DNA from: JBBDJB01 sp040880125
GTDB lineage: Bacteria > Planctomycetota > Planctomycetia > Pirellulales > JBBDJB01
Direction of reading: 5' to 3'
NCBI GenBank assembly: GCA_040880125.1
Contig: JBBDJB010000039.1
Span: 27,960 to 91,959, forward strand
Length of the DNA stretch: 64,000 bases
A program made the position numbers and the translations under genes. Below are positions 46,236 through 54,494 of the stretch, in pieces; position 1 is the stretch's first letter; each line of letters starts with the position of its first letter. The notes under the pieces were generated by a model. That model had not been told where the DNA came from and made no database searches. It saw only the letters and a program-made list of their open reading frames with translations.

Positions 46236-46652
46236 TTACTGAGACTGCGGAAGCGACGGCGGTGGGATCAGCCACTCACAGTTCCGCGCCAAGGCCCTCC
46301 TCACAGACCCTGTCTTCTTGCCAACGACTTCTGCATGCGCAGGCTCGTCTGGCAACGGCCTCCGCACAATGGCTTGCCCCTTTTGGCGGGCGAGAAATGC
46401 CGTAAAAGTGGCTAGCCCGTAATCGTCGTGCCCCGCAAGAACCGACTTCGCCTCTCTTCCGGAATTGAACACGATGTAAGCCAGAAACACCGACATCGAC
46501 GTTCCGTCATCAGGGTCTTCGAATGCCGCACTTGAAGGGCGAACGCTTCCCCTGTTTCGGTCCGGCACCACGTGCCACGGCGGAATCCGCCTCCATATCG
46601 TGAAATCGTCCTTTATAGTGGCATCATCAAGCTTTTGGAGGTCCGGATCCAT
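46236..46652 (-). CDS. Unknown protein, third gene of the TIGR04255 module
   Basis: A 138-aa protein with no known domain. Conserved-looking features are FTIWRRIPPWHVVPD, RPSSAAFEDPDDGTSMSVFLA and QAIVRRPLPDEPAHAEVVG, a pattern I recall from scattered hypothetical proteins in unrelated bacteria. It starts 19 bases after the stop of the 182-aa gene and shares its low GC. Possibly a small enzyme or toxin/antitoxin partner; no catalytic residues could be assigned. Confidence 0.65.
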   Translation of the reverse strand: MDPDLQKLDDATIKDDFTIWRRIPPWHVVPDRNRGSVRPSSAAFEDPDDGTSMSVFLAYIVFNSGREAKSVLAGHDDYGLATFTAFLARQKGQAIVRRPLPDEPAHAEVVGKKTGSVRRALARNCEWLIPPPSLPQSQ

Positions 46653-46671
46653 CGTGAGCGAATTTGGTCCT

Positions 46672-47220
46672 TCACCCTCTTGAACTCAGCTTCTCGATGG
46701 CAGTAATCAATCGCGCAGAATCTGTCGTAATATCCTCCTCCCACGACTCACCCGTTCGTAGGTCCTCAAAGAACAATTCGATCTGTTCCGGCGAGTCGAT
46801 CTTCAGTTCCACGTCAAAGTCACGTACATGCCACTCGACCTGAATTCCGCCGCGAACTGTAGGAACGACAGACGGGCGCGGAGTATCGCGAGTCAGGTAT
46901 AGTAGGGCAATTTCGATCGCCACCGTGGCGCATTTGATGTCAATCGGGTATGCGCCATGGCTGTCCCAATTGGCGGGAAGATTCACGATCGTGCAAATGT
47001 CTTCGATCACGTCGCGGGACGTTTTTGAGTCTGATTTGCTGGGGAAGAGTAAGAGATAGTCGCGAGTGTAAAGGCGGTGCATACCTTCGAAACGCGATGG
47101 CATCGAAAGTGGATATGCATCCGACGCGACTTCGCTTCGGGCACCTCCGAGTGATGTGTCGTCTGCTGCCCAATCATCATCAATAAGCAGCTTTCGTTCA
47201 GATGTTACGCCGCTACTCAT
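46672..47220 (-). CDS. Unknown protein, second gene of the TIGR04255 module
   Basis: A 182-aa protein. A clear conserved block reads LPANWDSHGAYPIDIKCA followed by TVRGGIQVEWHVRDFDVEL, which recalls a family of small hypothetical proteins in mobile gene islands. ATG 47220 overlaps the stop of the TIGR04255 gene as ATGA, a typical translational-coupling arrangement; an in-frame TTG at 47235 is less likely. The coupling implies equal amounts of both products and suggests a complex. Lower GC than the neighbours. Confidence 0.75.
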   Translation of the reverse strand: MSSGVTSERKLLIDDDWAADDTSLGGARSEVASDAYPLSMPSRFEGMHRLYTRDYLLLFPSKSDSKTSRDVIEDICTIVNLPANWDSHGAYPIDIKCATVAIEIALLYLTRDTPRPSVVPTVRGGIQVEWHVRDFDVELKIDSPEQIELFFEDLRTGESWEEDITTDSARLITAIEKLSSRG

Positions 47221-48047
47221 AGTCGCCGATCCCAAACCTTGTGCATCGATTTCGTTGTGATGGACGTAAAGCCTCTGACGATTTCCTCTCGGCCGCGATC
47301 CAAAAACCGCATTACTCCATCAATTCCTTCGCGTTCCGGTTTCCCTCTCGCGGTCAACGAAAGTCGGATTGCCGGTTTCCTGTCGGTGGTTCGTAAGACA
47401 GGCTTCACTTCCACGTGCAGTCTTCCAGCGAATCCGCCCGAAACATCCTGCAAGATGTAACTCACGTTCGCGATGACCTTTTCGGGATCTCCAAGACCGC
47501 TGTCGCTGTAAGTCGAAGAAATGAACGTAATCACGTTCTCGACTTCTCCACAGTCATTCCACCCGTTGCCACAGAGGATGAGGTTCACATAGCTCACCTC
47601 GCATTGGTTTGCTACGATTTGCCCCCATCCCTGGCCTTCGACAAACTGAATAAACTGCTCGTAGTCTTCAAGGAAGAACTTCCGAAGCCGCTTGTATCGA
47701 GGATACGGCTCGTTATCCTCCTTCTTCCGCCAATTGCGGATGAACCGGTCTTTTTGTACTTGAATTAACTCCGTCTCGGCTTTGTTCAGAAACCAGAGCC
47801 TCGGAGAGGGGGGCGAGGAATAAACCTGCACTTGCGGACCCACCGTAGGCCGCAACCCAAAGCGCTCGAAGACAGGATCGAGCGATGCATGTTCCTCCGT
47901 CTTCGGGAAGCGATCCCGAAATGCCTGCCAGATTAGCCCCAGGTGGGGGATGTTCAGTAATTCGAGGGCCTCGAATTGAACTGATAGCACGACCTCGTTC
48001 AGTGGAGGCTTTCCAAAGTCAGGCAGTGGCTGGTCCGTGCTCATCAT
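47217..48047 (-). CDS. TIGR04255 family protein (sporadically distributed)
   Basis: A 276-aa protein with the pattern of the TIGR04255 family: PPLNEVVLSVQFEAL near the N-terminus, RLWFLNKAETELIQVQKDRF with FIRNWRKKEDNEPYPRYKRL, and YVNLILCGNG near the middle. The family is known to be scattered across bacteria, without an assigned biochemical role. It leads a three-gene unit (ATGA overlap with the next gene) next to tRNA-Ala, with lower GC than the surrounding DNA, so horizontal transfer is likely. A defence or toxin-antitoxin role is speculation from context. Confidence 0.88.
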   Translation of the reverse strand: MMSTDQPLPDFGKPPLNEVVLSVQFEALELLNIPHLGLIWQAFRDRFPKTEEHASLDPVFERFGLRPTVGPQVQVYSSPPSPRLWFLNKAETELIQVQKDRFIRNWRKKEDNEPYPRYKRLRKFFLEDYEQFIQFVEGQGWGQIVANQCEVSYVNLILCGNGWNDCGEVENVITFISSTYSDSGLGDPEKVIANVSYILQDVSGGFAGRLHVEVKPVLRTTDRKPAIRLSLTARGKPEREGIDGVMRFLDRGREEIVRGFTSITTKSMHKVWDRRL

Positions 48048-48425
48048 CAGCCGAAGGTCAAGCGAATCCCTTTTTCATATATTCTAACACTGGCAGCCCG
48101 CCGGGCATCCATCAGCACGCCCGGATTTACCCCACGTCTTTGCCCCACGCGAATTCAAGCATCCCTGAGTTCATCGGCAAATTCGGGCCAGGGGTTCGAC
48201 GTTAGCACCCCGCTAGTCGGAACGCAAGAATCCACGCAGGGCGACCGAGATTCTGCCTCTCTCAGGTGGCACCGTCAGCTTCAAGAATGCCGATGAGCGA
48301 AGCTAGAAGTCTTCCCTGTAACGGTTACAACCGCTCGGGCCGATGGGCTGTGTCGTCCGTACTTGGGGATTCATACGGTAGACTTCGACAGGTTACGCAG
48401 AAGGCGATAATAGAGTTTCAATCAG
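48048..48425. other. Intergenic region before tRNA-Ala
   Basis: About 378 bases with no gene. The promoter of the TIGR04255 module should lie near 48060-48110. A 13-bp palindrome TGTAAC-G-GTTACA lies at 48317-48329; its 11-bp core also occurs in the phage-like element at 57805-57815. Confidence 0.4.
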
Positions 48426-48498
48426 TGGAGGATAGGGGACTCGAACCCCTGACCTTCTGGCTGCCAGCCAGACGCTCTCCCAACTGAGCTAATCCCCC
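48426..48498 (-). tRNA. tRNA-Ala(GGC)
   Basis: A 73-base cloverleaf on the minus strand. Acceptor arm GGGGGAT pairs with ATCCTCC (one G-U), D-arm GCTC/GAGC, anticodon stem TCTGG/CCAGA with loop CTGGCAG giving anticodon GGC, and T-arm AGGGG/CCCCT with TTCGAGT. The 3' CCA is not encoded. The lower-GC TIGR04255 module lies on its 3' side, a common site for island insertion. Confidence 0.95.
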
Positions 48499-48668
48499 GC
48501 TCGCGCGGCCGAAGGTCCTTGCTGGCGCGACCTCGACCGGTGCAAACAAGAAGACGGCGGCAGAACCGCCGCAAAACGACGAAACTATCACTGCCGCTTG
48601 AGGTTGTCAACCGCCGTGCAGGCGGCGAGCCGCCGTACCGTGCCGGTCGCGCGCCGCGTGAGGATGTC

Positions 48669-49688
48669 ATGCCAGCGAGTCGTTGGAAGAATCGCATCGT
48701 ACTGGCGTTGAAGGTGAGCCTGGCGGTCGGCATTCTCGCTTTCCTCATCGTCCAGGCCCAACGCAACGACAGTTTCTCCCGACTGCGCGATCAGCCCAAG
48801 GACTGGGGCTACCTGCTGCTGGCCGGCGTCTGCTGCCTGGCGGGCGTGGCGCTGACGTTTGTGCGGTGGCACCTGCTCGTTCGGGCGCTGGAGATTCCCT
48901 TTCGGCTCCGAGACGCCTTCCGCCTGGGCTTTCTGGCGTACCTGCTGAACTTCGTCTCGCTCGGCAGCGTCGGCGGCGATCTGTTCAAGGCGCTGTTCGT
49001 CGCCAGGGAACGGCCGACGCGGCGCACCGAGGCGGTGGCGACCGTCGTGATCGACCGGCTGTTCGGGCTGTACGCACTGTTTCTAGTAGCATCGGCCGCA
49101 ATTGTGATCACCGACGTACAGCACCAGGTGGACAACTCCGTCGTACGGGCGATCTGCGACGCCACGCTCGTCAGCACGGCCATCGGCACGGTGGGCATCG
49201 TCGTGCTGTTAGTGCCGGCGATTTCCGGCAGGCGGCTGGTAGCCCGGGTGGAGAGCTGGCCCTGGATTGGCCCGACGCTCGCCCGGCTCGTTGGTGCGGT
49301 GCGGATGTACCAGCAGAAGAGGCCGCTACTTGTGCTGGTGACCGGCATGAGCTTGCTGGTGCACGTGCTGTTTGTGCTCTGCTTTTATTTCATCGCCCTG
49401 GGGCTGCCGGGCAACGCCCCCACGCTCGCGGAGCACTTTCTGGTGATACCGCTGAGCATGGTGGCCGGAGCGCTCCCGGTGACCCCCAGCGGTTTGGGGG
49501 CGTTGGAAGCGGCCGTCGAGTTCTTCTACCAGGTTGCCTCGCCCAGCAGCGAGGTCGGCGTCGGCAACGGGATGATCGCCGCGCTGTGCTACCGCTTCAT
49601 CACCGTGGTGATCGCACTGATCGGCGCCTGCTACTATCTCACCTGCCGCCGCGAAGTGGCCGAAGTGATGCACGAGGCGGAGGCGTAA
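48669..49688 (+). CDS. Lysylphosphatidylglycerol synthase TM-region/flippase-like protein
   Basis: A 339-aa inner-membrane protein with about eight helices, matching the LPG_synthase_TM (UPF0104) family. Family features: LAGVALTFVRWHLLVRALEIPF, FVSLGSVGGDLFKALFVAR with the GGD-K motif, and the C-terminal LPVTPSGLGALEAAVEFF. It lacks the cytosolic synthase domain, so it is more likely a lipid or lipid-linked substrate flippase or a transporter. Start ATG 48669; the frame upstream overlaps the tRNA and is not coding. Confidence 0.87.
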   Translation: MPASRWKNRIVLALKVSLAVGILAFLIVQAQRNDSFSRLRDQPKDWGYLLLAGVCCLAGVALTFVRWHLLVRALEIPFRLRDAFRLGFLAYLLNFVSLGSVGGDLFKALFVARERPTRRTEAVATVVIDRLFGLYALFLVASAAIVITDVQHQVDNSVVRAICDATLVSTAIGTVGIVVLLVPAISGRRLVARVESWPWIGPTLARLVGAVRMYQQKRPLLVLVTGMSLLVHVLFVLCFYFIALGLPGNAPTLAEHFLVIPLSMVAGALPVTPSGLGALEAAVEFFYQVASPSSEVGVGNGMIAALCYRFITVVIALIGACYYLTCRREVAEVMHEAEA

Positions 49689-49890
49689 GTCGGCATACGC
49701 CCTACAAGGCAGCAGTCCCGCTGGACATTGCTGCGAACGTTGGTTCGCCGCGGGCGAAGACCTCGCGGCACCATCGCTCCGCCGGCTTCGCGATGCGGCT
49801 GATCGCCTCGACACGGCATCGACGACCCTTACAATGGCAGCGTGCTAGTATCGTCACTGCCGGCGTTTCGTTCGCCTGAAGGTGCTGCCG

Positions 49891-50199
49891 ATGGTATTGC
49901 TCGAATTCAGCGTCACGCCCATTGGCGCAGGCGAGAGCGTCAGCTCACAGGTCGCCCGGTGTATCGAGATCGTCGAGGCGAGCGGCCTGGCATTCGAATT
50001 GCACGCCATGGGCACTATCATCGAGGGCGAACTGGACGAGGTGATGGACGTCATGCGGCGGTGTATTGACGCGGTCGCTCAAGACAACCCACGTGTCTCC
50101 TGCACCGCGAAGCTCGACTGCCGGCGCAGCGCTGCTGGGCGGCTGATAACGAAGGTCGAAAGCGTCGAGCGGCAACTGGGACGCAAACTCAAGCAATAA
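49891..50199 (+). CDS. MTH1187/YkoF-type thiamine-binding protein
   Basis: A 102-aa cytoplasmic protein. LLEFSVTPIGAGESVSSQVARC is the signature opening of the MTH1187 family, followed by SGLAFELHAMGTIIEG and GRKL at the end. Family members bind thiamine-like ligands and are thought to buffer or deliver the vitamin. ATG 49891 is preferred over an in-frame GTG at 49882. The flavin reductase gene starts 12 bases after the stop, so they are likely one transcript. Confidence 0.85.
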   Translation: MVLLEFSVTPIGAGESVSSQVARCIEIVEASGLAFELHAMGTIIEGELDEVMDVMRRCIDAVAQDNPRVSCTAKLDCRRSAAGRLITKVESVERQLGRKLKQ

Positions 50200-50211
50200 G
50201 GTCTCGCTGAG

Positions 50212-50685
50212 ATGGCAAACGATAATGCGGACGCCGTGCTGGGCCGCGTCACCAGCGGCATCTACATCCTCACCATCCGCTCCGGCGAGCAGGCAACCGG
50301 CATGTTGACCAGTTGGGTCATGCAGGCCGGATTCGATCCGCCTATGGTCACCGTGGCGGTGAAGCACGGCCGCTATGTCTGCGATTGGCTGAACGAAGGC
50401 AAGCCGTTTGTGCTGCACGTGGTGGGCGAATCGCAAAAGTCGCTGCTGAAGCATTTCTCCAAGGGCTTCGAACCCGGCCAGCCGGCCTTCGAGGGGCTGG
50501 ACATTGCGCAATGTTCGCGGGGTGTGCCGGTCATTAACGCGGCGCTCGGCCACTTGGAGTGCGAACCGGTGGGGCATACCGACTCGGAAGACCATCGCAT
50601 CTTCTTGGCCAAGGTCGGGCAGGGCTCCATCACGAACATGGAAAAACCCATGGTGCACATTCGCACCGGCGGAGGCCGCTACTAA
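50212..50685 (+). CDS. Flavin reductase-like protein (FMN-binding split barrel)
   Basis: A 157-aa protein whose SGIYILTIRSGEQATGMLTSW block and FDPPMVTVAVKHGRY are typical of flavin reductase domains that reduce or bind FMN for partner monooxygenases. HIRTGGGRY closes the chain. It follows the thiamine-binding protein gene by 12 bases. No monooxygenase partner is adjacent, so the electron acceptor is unknown. Confidence 0.87.
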   Translation: MANDNADAVLGRVTSGIYILTIRSGEQATGMLTSWVMQAGFDPPMVTVAVKHGRYVCDWLNEGKPFVLHVVGESQKSLLKHFSKGFEPGQPAFEGLDIAQCSRGVPVINAALGHLECEPVGHTDSEDHRIFLAKVGQGSITNMEKPMVHIRTGGGRY

Positions 50686-50714
50686 CTGCCAGCAGCGCAG
50701 CAAGTCCGTCGAAC

Positions 50715-50830
50715 AAAGGGGACTGGCTCGATGTGCGGGAGGGGTTCGCTTGCGAACAAACTGCTCCGCGTCGTGCCTGTCCCCCTTTTTCGACGGCCCG
50801 CATGACGCACCCGGAAAATGGGACAGGCAT
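50715..50830. repeat. Dispersed repeat, GGGGACTGGCTC/GTGCCTGTCC family
   Basis: aaaggggactggctcgatg (50715-50733) faces gtgcctgtcccccttttt (50773-50790), and gaaaatgggacaggcat (50814-50830) adds a second half. It has the same parts as the copies at 19761 and 37000. It lies after the flavin reductase gene and may serve as a terminator. Confidence 0.65.
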
Positions 50831-50945
50831 GTTATCGCCGATTGCGGTAGCCCGTGGAGTCGTCGCAATTCCACGATTTCGAGCCTTTCCCATCTCCTGA
50901 TGGTGTGCGACTCGGCGAAACCATTGCGGCGCGGACTTGATTTCA

Positions 50946-52154
50946 ATGCAACAAACCGACATCGCGATCATCGGCGGCGGCATCGTCGGCCTGGCCACCG
51001 CCTATCGGCTGCTCGAGCGCTTTCCCGGCACCTCCCTCGTCGTCGTGGAGAAGGAGAACGACGTCGCGCAGCACCAGACGGGGCACAACTCCGGAGTGCT
51101 GCACTCGGGCATCTACTATCGCCCGGGCTCGCTCAAGGCCATCAACTGCCGCGAAGGTAATCGCGCCATGCGCGAGTTCTGCGATGTTGAGGGCATTAAA
51201 TACGACGTCTGCGGCAAGGTCATCGTGGCCGTCGGGAAGGACGAGCTTCCGGCGCTCGAGAAGATCTACGAGCGCGGCCAAGCCAACCAGGTCCGCTGCA
51301 CGTTGATCGATCGCGGACAACTCAACGAACTGGAGCCGTACGCCGCCGGCATCCGTGCGATCCATGTCCCGGACGCCGGAATTGTCGACTTCACGCGGGT
51401 GTGCCAGCGCCTGGCCGAGCGCATTCGCGACGGGGGCGCCACCATCTCCACCGGTACGCGGCTGACCGGCATCGCGCGTCGAGACGGCCGCGCCATCCTG
51501 CGCTGTACGACGGGCGATATCGCCGCCCGGCTGGTCGTGAACTGCGCCGGGCTGTACTGCGACCGCGTCACCCGCATGTCCGGCATTCGCCCCGCGGCGA
51601 AGATCCTTCCGTTTCGCGGCGAATACTTCGAGCTTCGCCCGGAGGCGATCCCGCTGGTGAAGAACCTGATCTATCCGGTGCCGGACCCGAGCTTCCCCTT
51701 CTTAGGCGTCCATTTCACGCGGATGATCGACGGCAGCGTCGAATGCGGCCCCAATGCCGTGCTGGCGATGGCCCGCGAGGGCTATTCGAAAACCAAGATC
51801 GACGTGCGGGATCTAGTCGAGTCGCTCACCTACAGCGGCTTTTTGCGGATGGCGGCCAAGTACTGGCGCGTGGGAGCGGCCGAGATGTGGCGCAGCTTGA
51901 GCAAGCAGGCGTTCGTGCGGGCGCTGCGGCGGCTGGTGCCAGACATTCGTAGCGAACACCTGGTGCCGGCGCCGGCCGGCGTGCGGGCGCAGGCGGTGAT
52001 GCCTGATGGCGCGATGGTCGATGACTTCCTGATTCACGAGACCGAGAATGCGATCCATGTGCTCAATGCCCCCTCGCCCGCCGCCACCGCCTCGCTCAAT
52101 ATCGGTACGCTCATCGTGGACAAGCTCGCCCAGCGGATGCGAGCGAAGGCCTGA
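50946..52154 (+). CDS. lhgO: L-2-hydroxyglutarate oxidase/dehydrogenase
   Basis: A 402-aa FAD enzyme of the DAO family. DIAIIGGGIVGLATAYRLLER at the N-terminus is the FAD-binding Rossmann turn; GHNSGVLHSGIYYRPGSLKA is the block that characterises L-2-hydroxyglutarate oxidases (LhgO). The C-terminus has VRAQAVMPDGAMVDDFLI and ENAIHVLNAPSPAATASL. It converts L-2-hydroxyglutarate to 2-oxoglutarate, a metabolite-repair step or lysine degradation. Start ATG 50946; an in-frame TTG lies 9 bases earlier. Followed by an Ldh-family gene on the same strand. Confidence 0.9.
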   Translation: MQQTDIAIIGGGIVGLATAYRLLERFPGTSLVVVEKENDVAQHQTGHNSGVLHSGIYYRPGSLKAINCREGNRAMREFCDVEGIKYDVCGKVIVAVGKDELPALEKIYERGQANQVRCTLIDRGQLNELEPYAAGIRAIHVPDAGIVDFTRVCQRLAERIRDGGATISTGTRLTGIARRDGRAILRCTTGDIAARLVVNCAGLYCDRVTRMSGIRPAAKILPFRGEYFELRPEAIPLVKNLIYPVPDPSFPFLGVHFTRMIDGSVECGPNAVLAMAREGYSKTKIDVRDLVESLTYSGFLRMAAKYWRVGAAEMWRSLSKQAFVRALRRLVPDIRSEHLVPAPAGVRAQAVMPDGAMVDDFLIHETENAIHVLNAPSPAATASLNIGTLIVDKLAQRMRAKA

Positions 52155-52224
52155 GGGAGCCGCTGGCAAACGCGTTTAACCCAACTCCGCTAGCCGCCAA
52201 TAGACGACCTTCAGGAAAGGATCG

Positions 52225-53322
52225 ATGGGAACCTCCACCGTACGATATCCCGCCGAACTGTTGCGCCACTTCGCGGAGCAGGTATTCATTCAGTTCGGCG
52301 TGAGCCAGCGCGACGCGCAGCAAGCGGCCGATGTGCTGATTGCCGCTGATCTGCGGGCGATCGACTCGCACGGCGTCGCACGGCTGAAGGCCTACTGCGA
52401 TCTGCTCCGCGAGGGGCGGCTCAACCCGCGGCCGCAAGTGCGCGTCATCCGCGAAACCGCCAGCACCGCCACGATCGACGGCGACCACGGACTGGGCTTG
52501 ATCGTGGGGGCGGCGGCTAATGCCGTGGCGCTGGACAAGGCCGAACAAATCGGCACCGGCTGGGTGACCGTGTGCAACTCGAATCACTACGGCATCGCCG
52601 GCTATTACGTGCTGCAGGCGGCCGCTCGCGGCATGATCGGCTGGTCGATGACCAACAGCAACGCGATGGTCGTCCCATTGGGGGGCGCGGAGCGGAAGTT
52701 CGGCACCAATCCGATCGCCTTTGCGTTTCCCGCCGGCCGGCAGCCGCCGATCGTGATCGACATGTCGACCAGTGCCGTGCCGTTCGGCAAGATCGAGATG
52801 GCCCGGCGCCGCGGCGAATCGATCCCCGACGGATGGGGTGTCGACGGCGACGGCCGCCCTACCAACGATCCCGCTGAAATCGTCGCCGCCGGCGCGCTGC
52901 TGCCGCTCGGTTCGGACGCCCAGCACGGCGGTCATAAGGGATCGTGCCTGGCCGCCGTGGTCGACATGCTGTGCTGTGTGCTCAGCGGAGCGAACTGGGG
53001 GCCGTACGTGCAGCCGTTCGCGCTCAATCAGACCATGCCGACGCGCCAGGTCGGCAAGGGGTTGGGCCACTTCTTCGGCGCGATGCGCATCGACTGCTTT
53101 ATCGAGCCCGATGAGTTTCGCCGCCAGGCCGACGCCTGGATCCACGAGATCCGCTCTACCCGACCTGCCCCCGGAAGCGATGGGCCGCTCATCCCTGGTG
53201 ATCCCGAGCGCGAGGCCGAAGCGGCGCGATCGCATTCGGGCATCCCCCTGATCGGGCCAGTCATCGACGAGCTGCGGCAATTGTCGGCGCAGACGGGCGT
53301 CCCGTTCGATCCGCTCGAATAG
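52225..53322 (+). CDS. Ldh family (malate/L-lactate-type) oxidoreductase
   Basis: A 365-aa NAD(P)-dependent dehydrogenase of the Ldh2/YiaK/ComC fold. DLRAIDSHGVARLKAYCDLL carries the SHG signature; VTVCNSNHYGIAGYYVL has the conserved His-Tyr; GTNPIAFAFPAGRQPPIVIDMS and HKGSCLAAVVDMLCC follow. Substrates of the family include malate, lactate, ureidoglycolate and 2,3-diketogulonate; the particular one is not determinable. AGGAAAGG lies upstream of the ATG. Confidence 0.9.
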   Translation: MGTSTVRYPAELLRHFAEQVFIQFGVSQRDAQQAADVLIAADLRAIDSHGVARLKAYCDLLREGRLNPRPQVRVIRETASTATIDGDHGLGLIVGAAANAVALDKAEQIGTGWVTVCNSNHYGIAGYYVLQAAARGMIGWSMTNSNAMVVPLGGAERKFGTNPIAFAFPAGRQPPIVIDMSTSAVPFGKIEMARRRGESIPDGWGVDGDGRPTNDPAEIVAAGALLPLGSDAQHGGHKGSCLAAVVDMLCCVLSGANWGPYVQPFALNQTMPTRQVGKGLGHFFGAMRIDCFIEPDEFRRQADAWIHEIRSTRPAPGSDGPLIPGDPEREAEAARSHSGIPLIGPVIDELRQLSAQTGVPFDPLE

Positions 53323-53566
53323 TTGGCGGTGCTGGCGCTGCACGTGCAGTGGAATGTTCGGCAACGTCGCGCCCACGATAGCAAGTGCGCACGGGGTGCT
53401 GCTAGTGCATGCGTCGCTTCGATGCGCCGTTTTCTGCGCAGTTCGCCTGGCGCAACGGCCCTTTGAATCACTCCGTCGATGTGCAATAATGCTGGGTTCA
53501 CACTCATTCCGATCGAGAGTAATTCATCGCACCACCGCCGCAACAGGGAAGTGTCAGGGGAGAACC

Positions 53567-54475
53567 ATGTTTAAGAATCTGAGCACCGAAGCCTTGGGAG
53601 TCACCGGCCACCAGAGTGAGATCATCGAGCTGGCGCTGTCGTTTGGCTTTGAAGGAATCGAAGTGAATATGGCGGACTTTGCCGAACAGGCCGCCAATTA
53701 CGGACTTCCGCACGCCAAGCGGCTCATCGAGAGCGCGCAGATTCGCGTAGGGCTGTTCCAGCTTCCTGTCGCCTGGACGGGAGACGAAGAGCGCTTTCGC
53801 CAAACCATGGAGAAGCTGCCTGCGGTTGCCGAAACGGCCGCCCAACTCGACTGCCGCCGCTGTGTGACGCTGGTCCAACCCGCCAGCGACGATCGGCCTT
53901 ATCAGGAGAATTTCGAGTTCCACCGTCAGCGGCTGGGGGAGATCGCCGACGTGCTCGCGCCGCACGGAATTTGTCTCGGCTTGAATTTCCAGGCCACCGC
54001 GGCCGGGCGCGAAGGCCGCGCATTCGAGTTCATCCACTCGCTGGAGTCCCTGGTCCAGATGGCCAAAAACGTCGGGCGGGAAAACGTCGGCGTCGTCCTG
54101 GACCTGTGGCAGATGTACATCGCGGGCGACACGCTCGACCATGCAAAATCGCTCGCCCCGGACCGAGTCGTGGCATTGTACGCTTCCGATGCGCCCGCCG
54201 ACGCGGATCTCGAGAAGATCGAAGACCGCTCCCGCTTGATGCCCGCCGAAACGGGCGTTATCGACGCGGCCGCCGCGGTGGCGACGCTGACCGAGTGGGG
54301 TTGCGACGGACCGCTGATCGCTCGCTGCCATCGAGCCAGCTTGAAGGACAAGCGTCGCGATCCGATCGTGCGTCTGGCCGGAGAGCGGCTCGACCGGATC
54401 ATCAAGGGCCAGCAGCCCGAAGACGCGACCGAAGAGTCCGATAGCCTGGAGCCCTCGACTTCCGCCACCGAGTGA
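53567..54475 (+). CDS. Sugar phosphate isomerase/epimerase family protein
   Basis: A 302-aa TIM-barrel protein of the xylose-isomerase-like superfamily. EALGVTGHQSEIIELALSFG and FEGIEVNMADF form the first strands; GVVLDLWQMYIAGD gives a metal-ligand Asp region and ECGCDGPL-like TEWGCDGPLIARCH a later strand. AGGGGAG lies before ATG 53567. The substrate is unknown. It may act with the dehydrogenase just upstream. The exonuclease gene begins 19 bases after its stop. Confidence 0.83.
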   Translation: MFKNLSTEALGVTGHQSEIIELALSFGFEGIEVNMADFAEQAANYGLPHAKRLIESAQIRVGLFQLPVAWTGDEERFRQTMEKLPAVAETAAQLDCRRCVTLVQPASDDRPYQENFEFHRQRLGEIADVLAPHGICLGLNFQATAAGREGRAFEFIHSLESLVQMAKNVGRENVGVVLDLWQMYIAGDTLDHAKSLAPDRVVALYASDAPADADLEKIEDRSRLMPAETGVIDAAAAVATLTEWGCDGPLIARCHRASLKDKRRDPIVRLAGERLDRIIKGQQPEDATEESDSLEPSTSATE

Positions 54476-54494
54476 GGCGTGCAAGGGTACGCGT

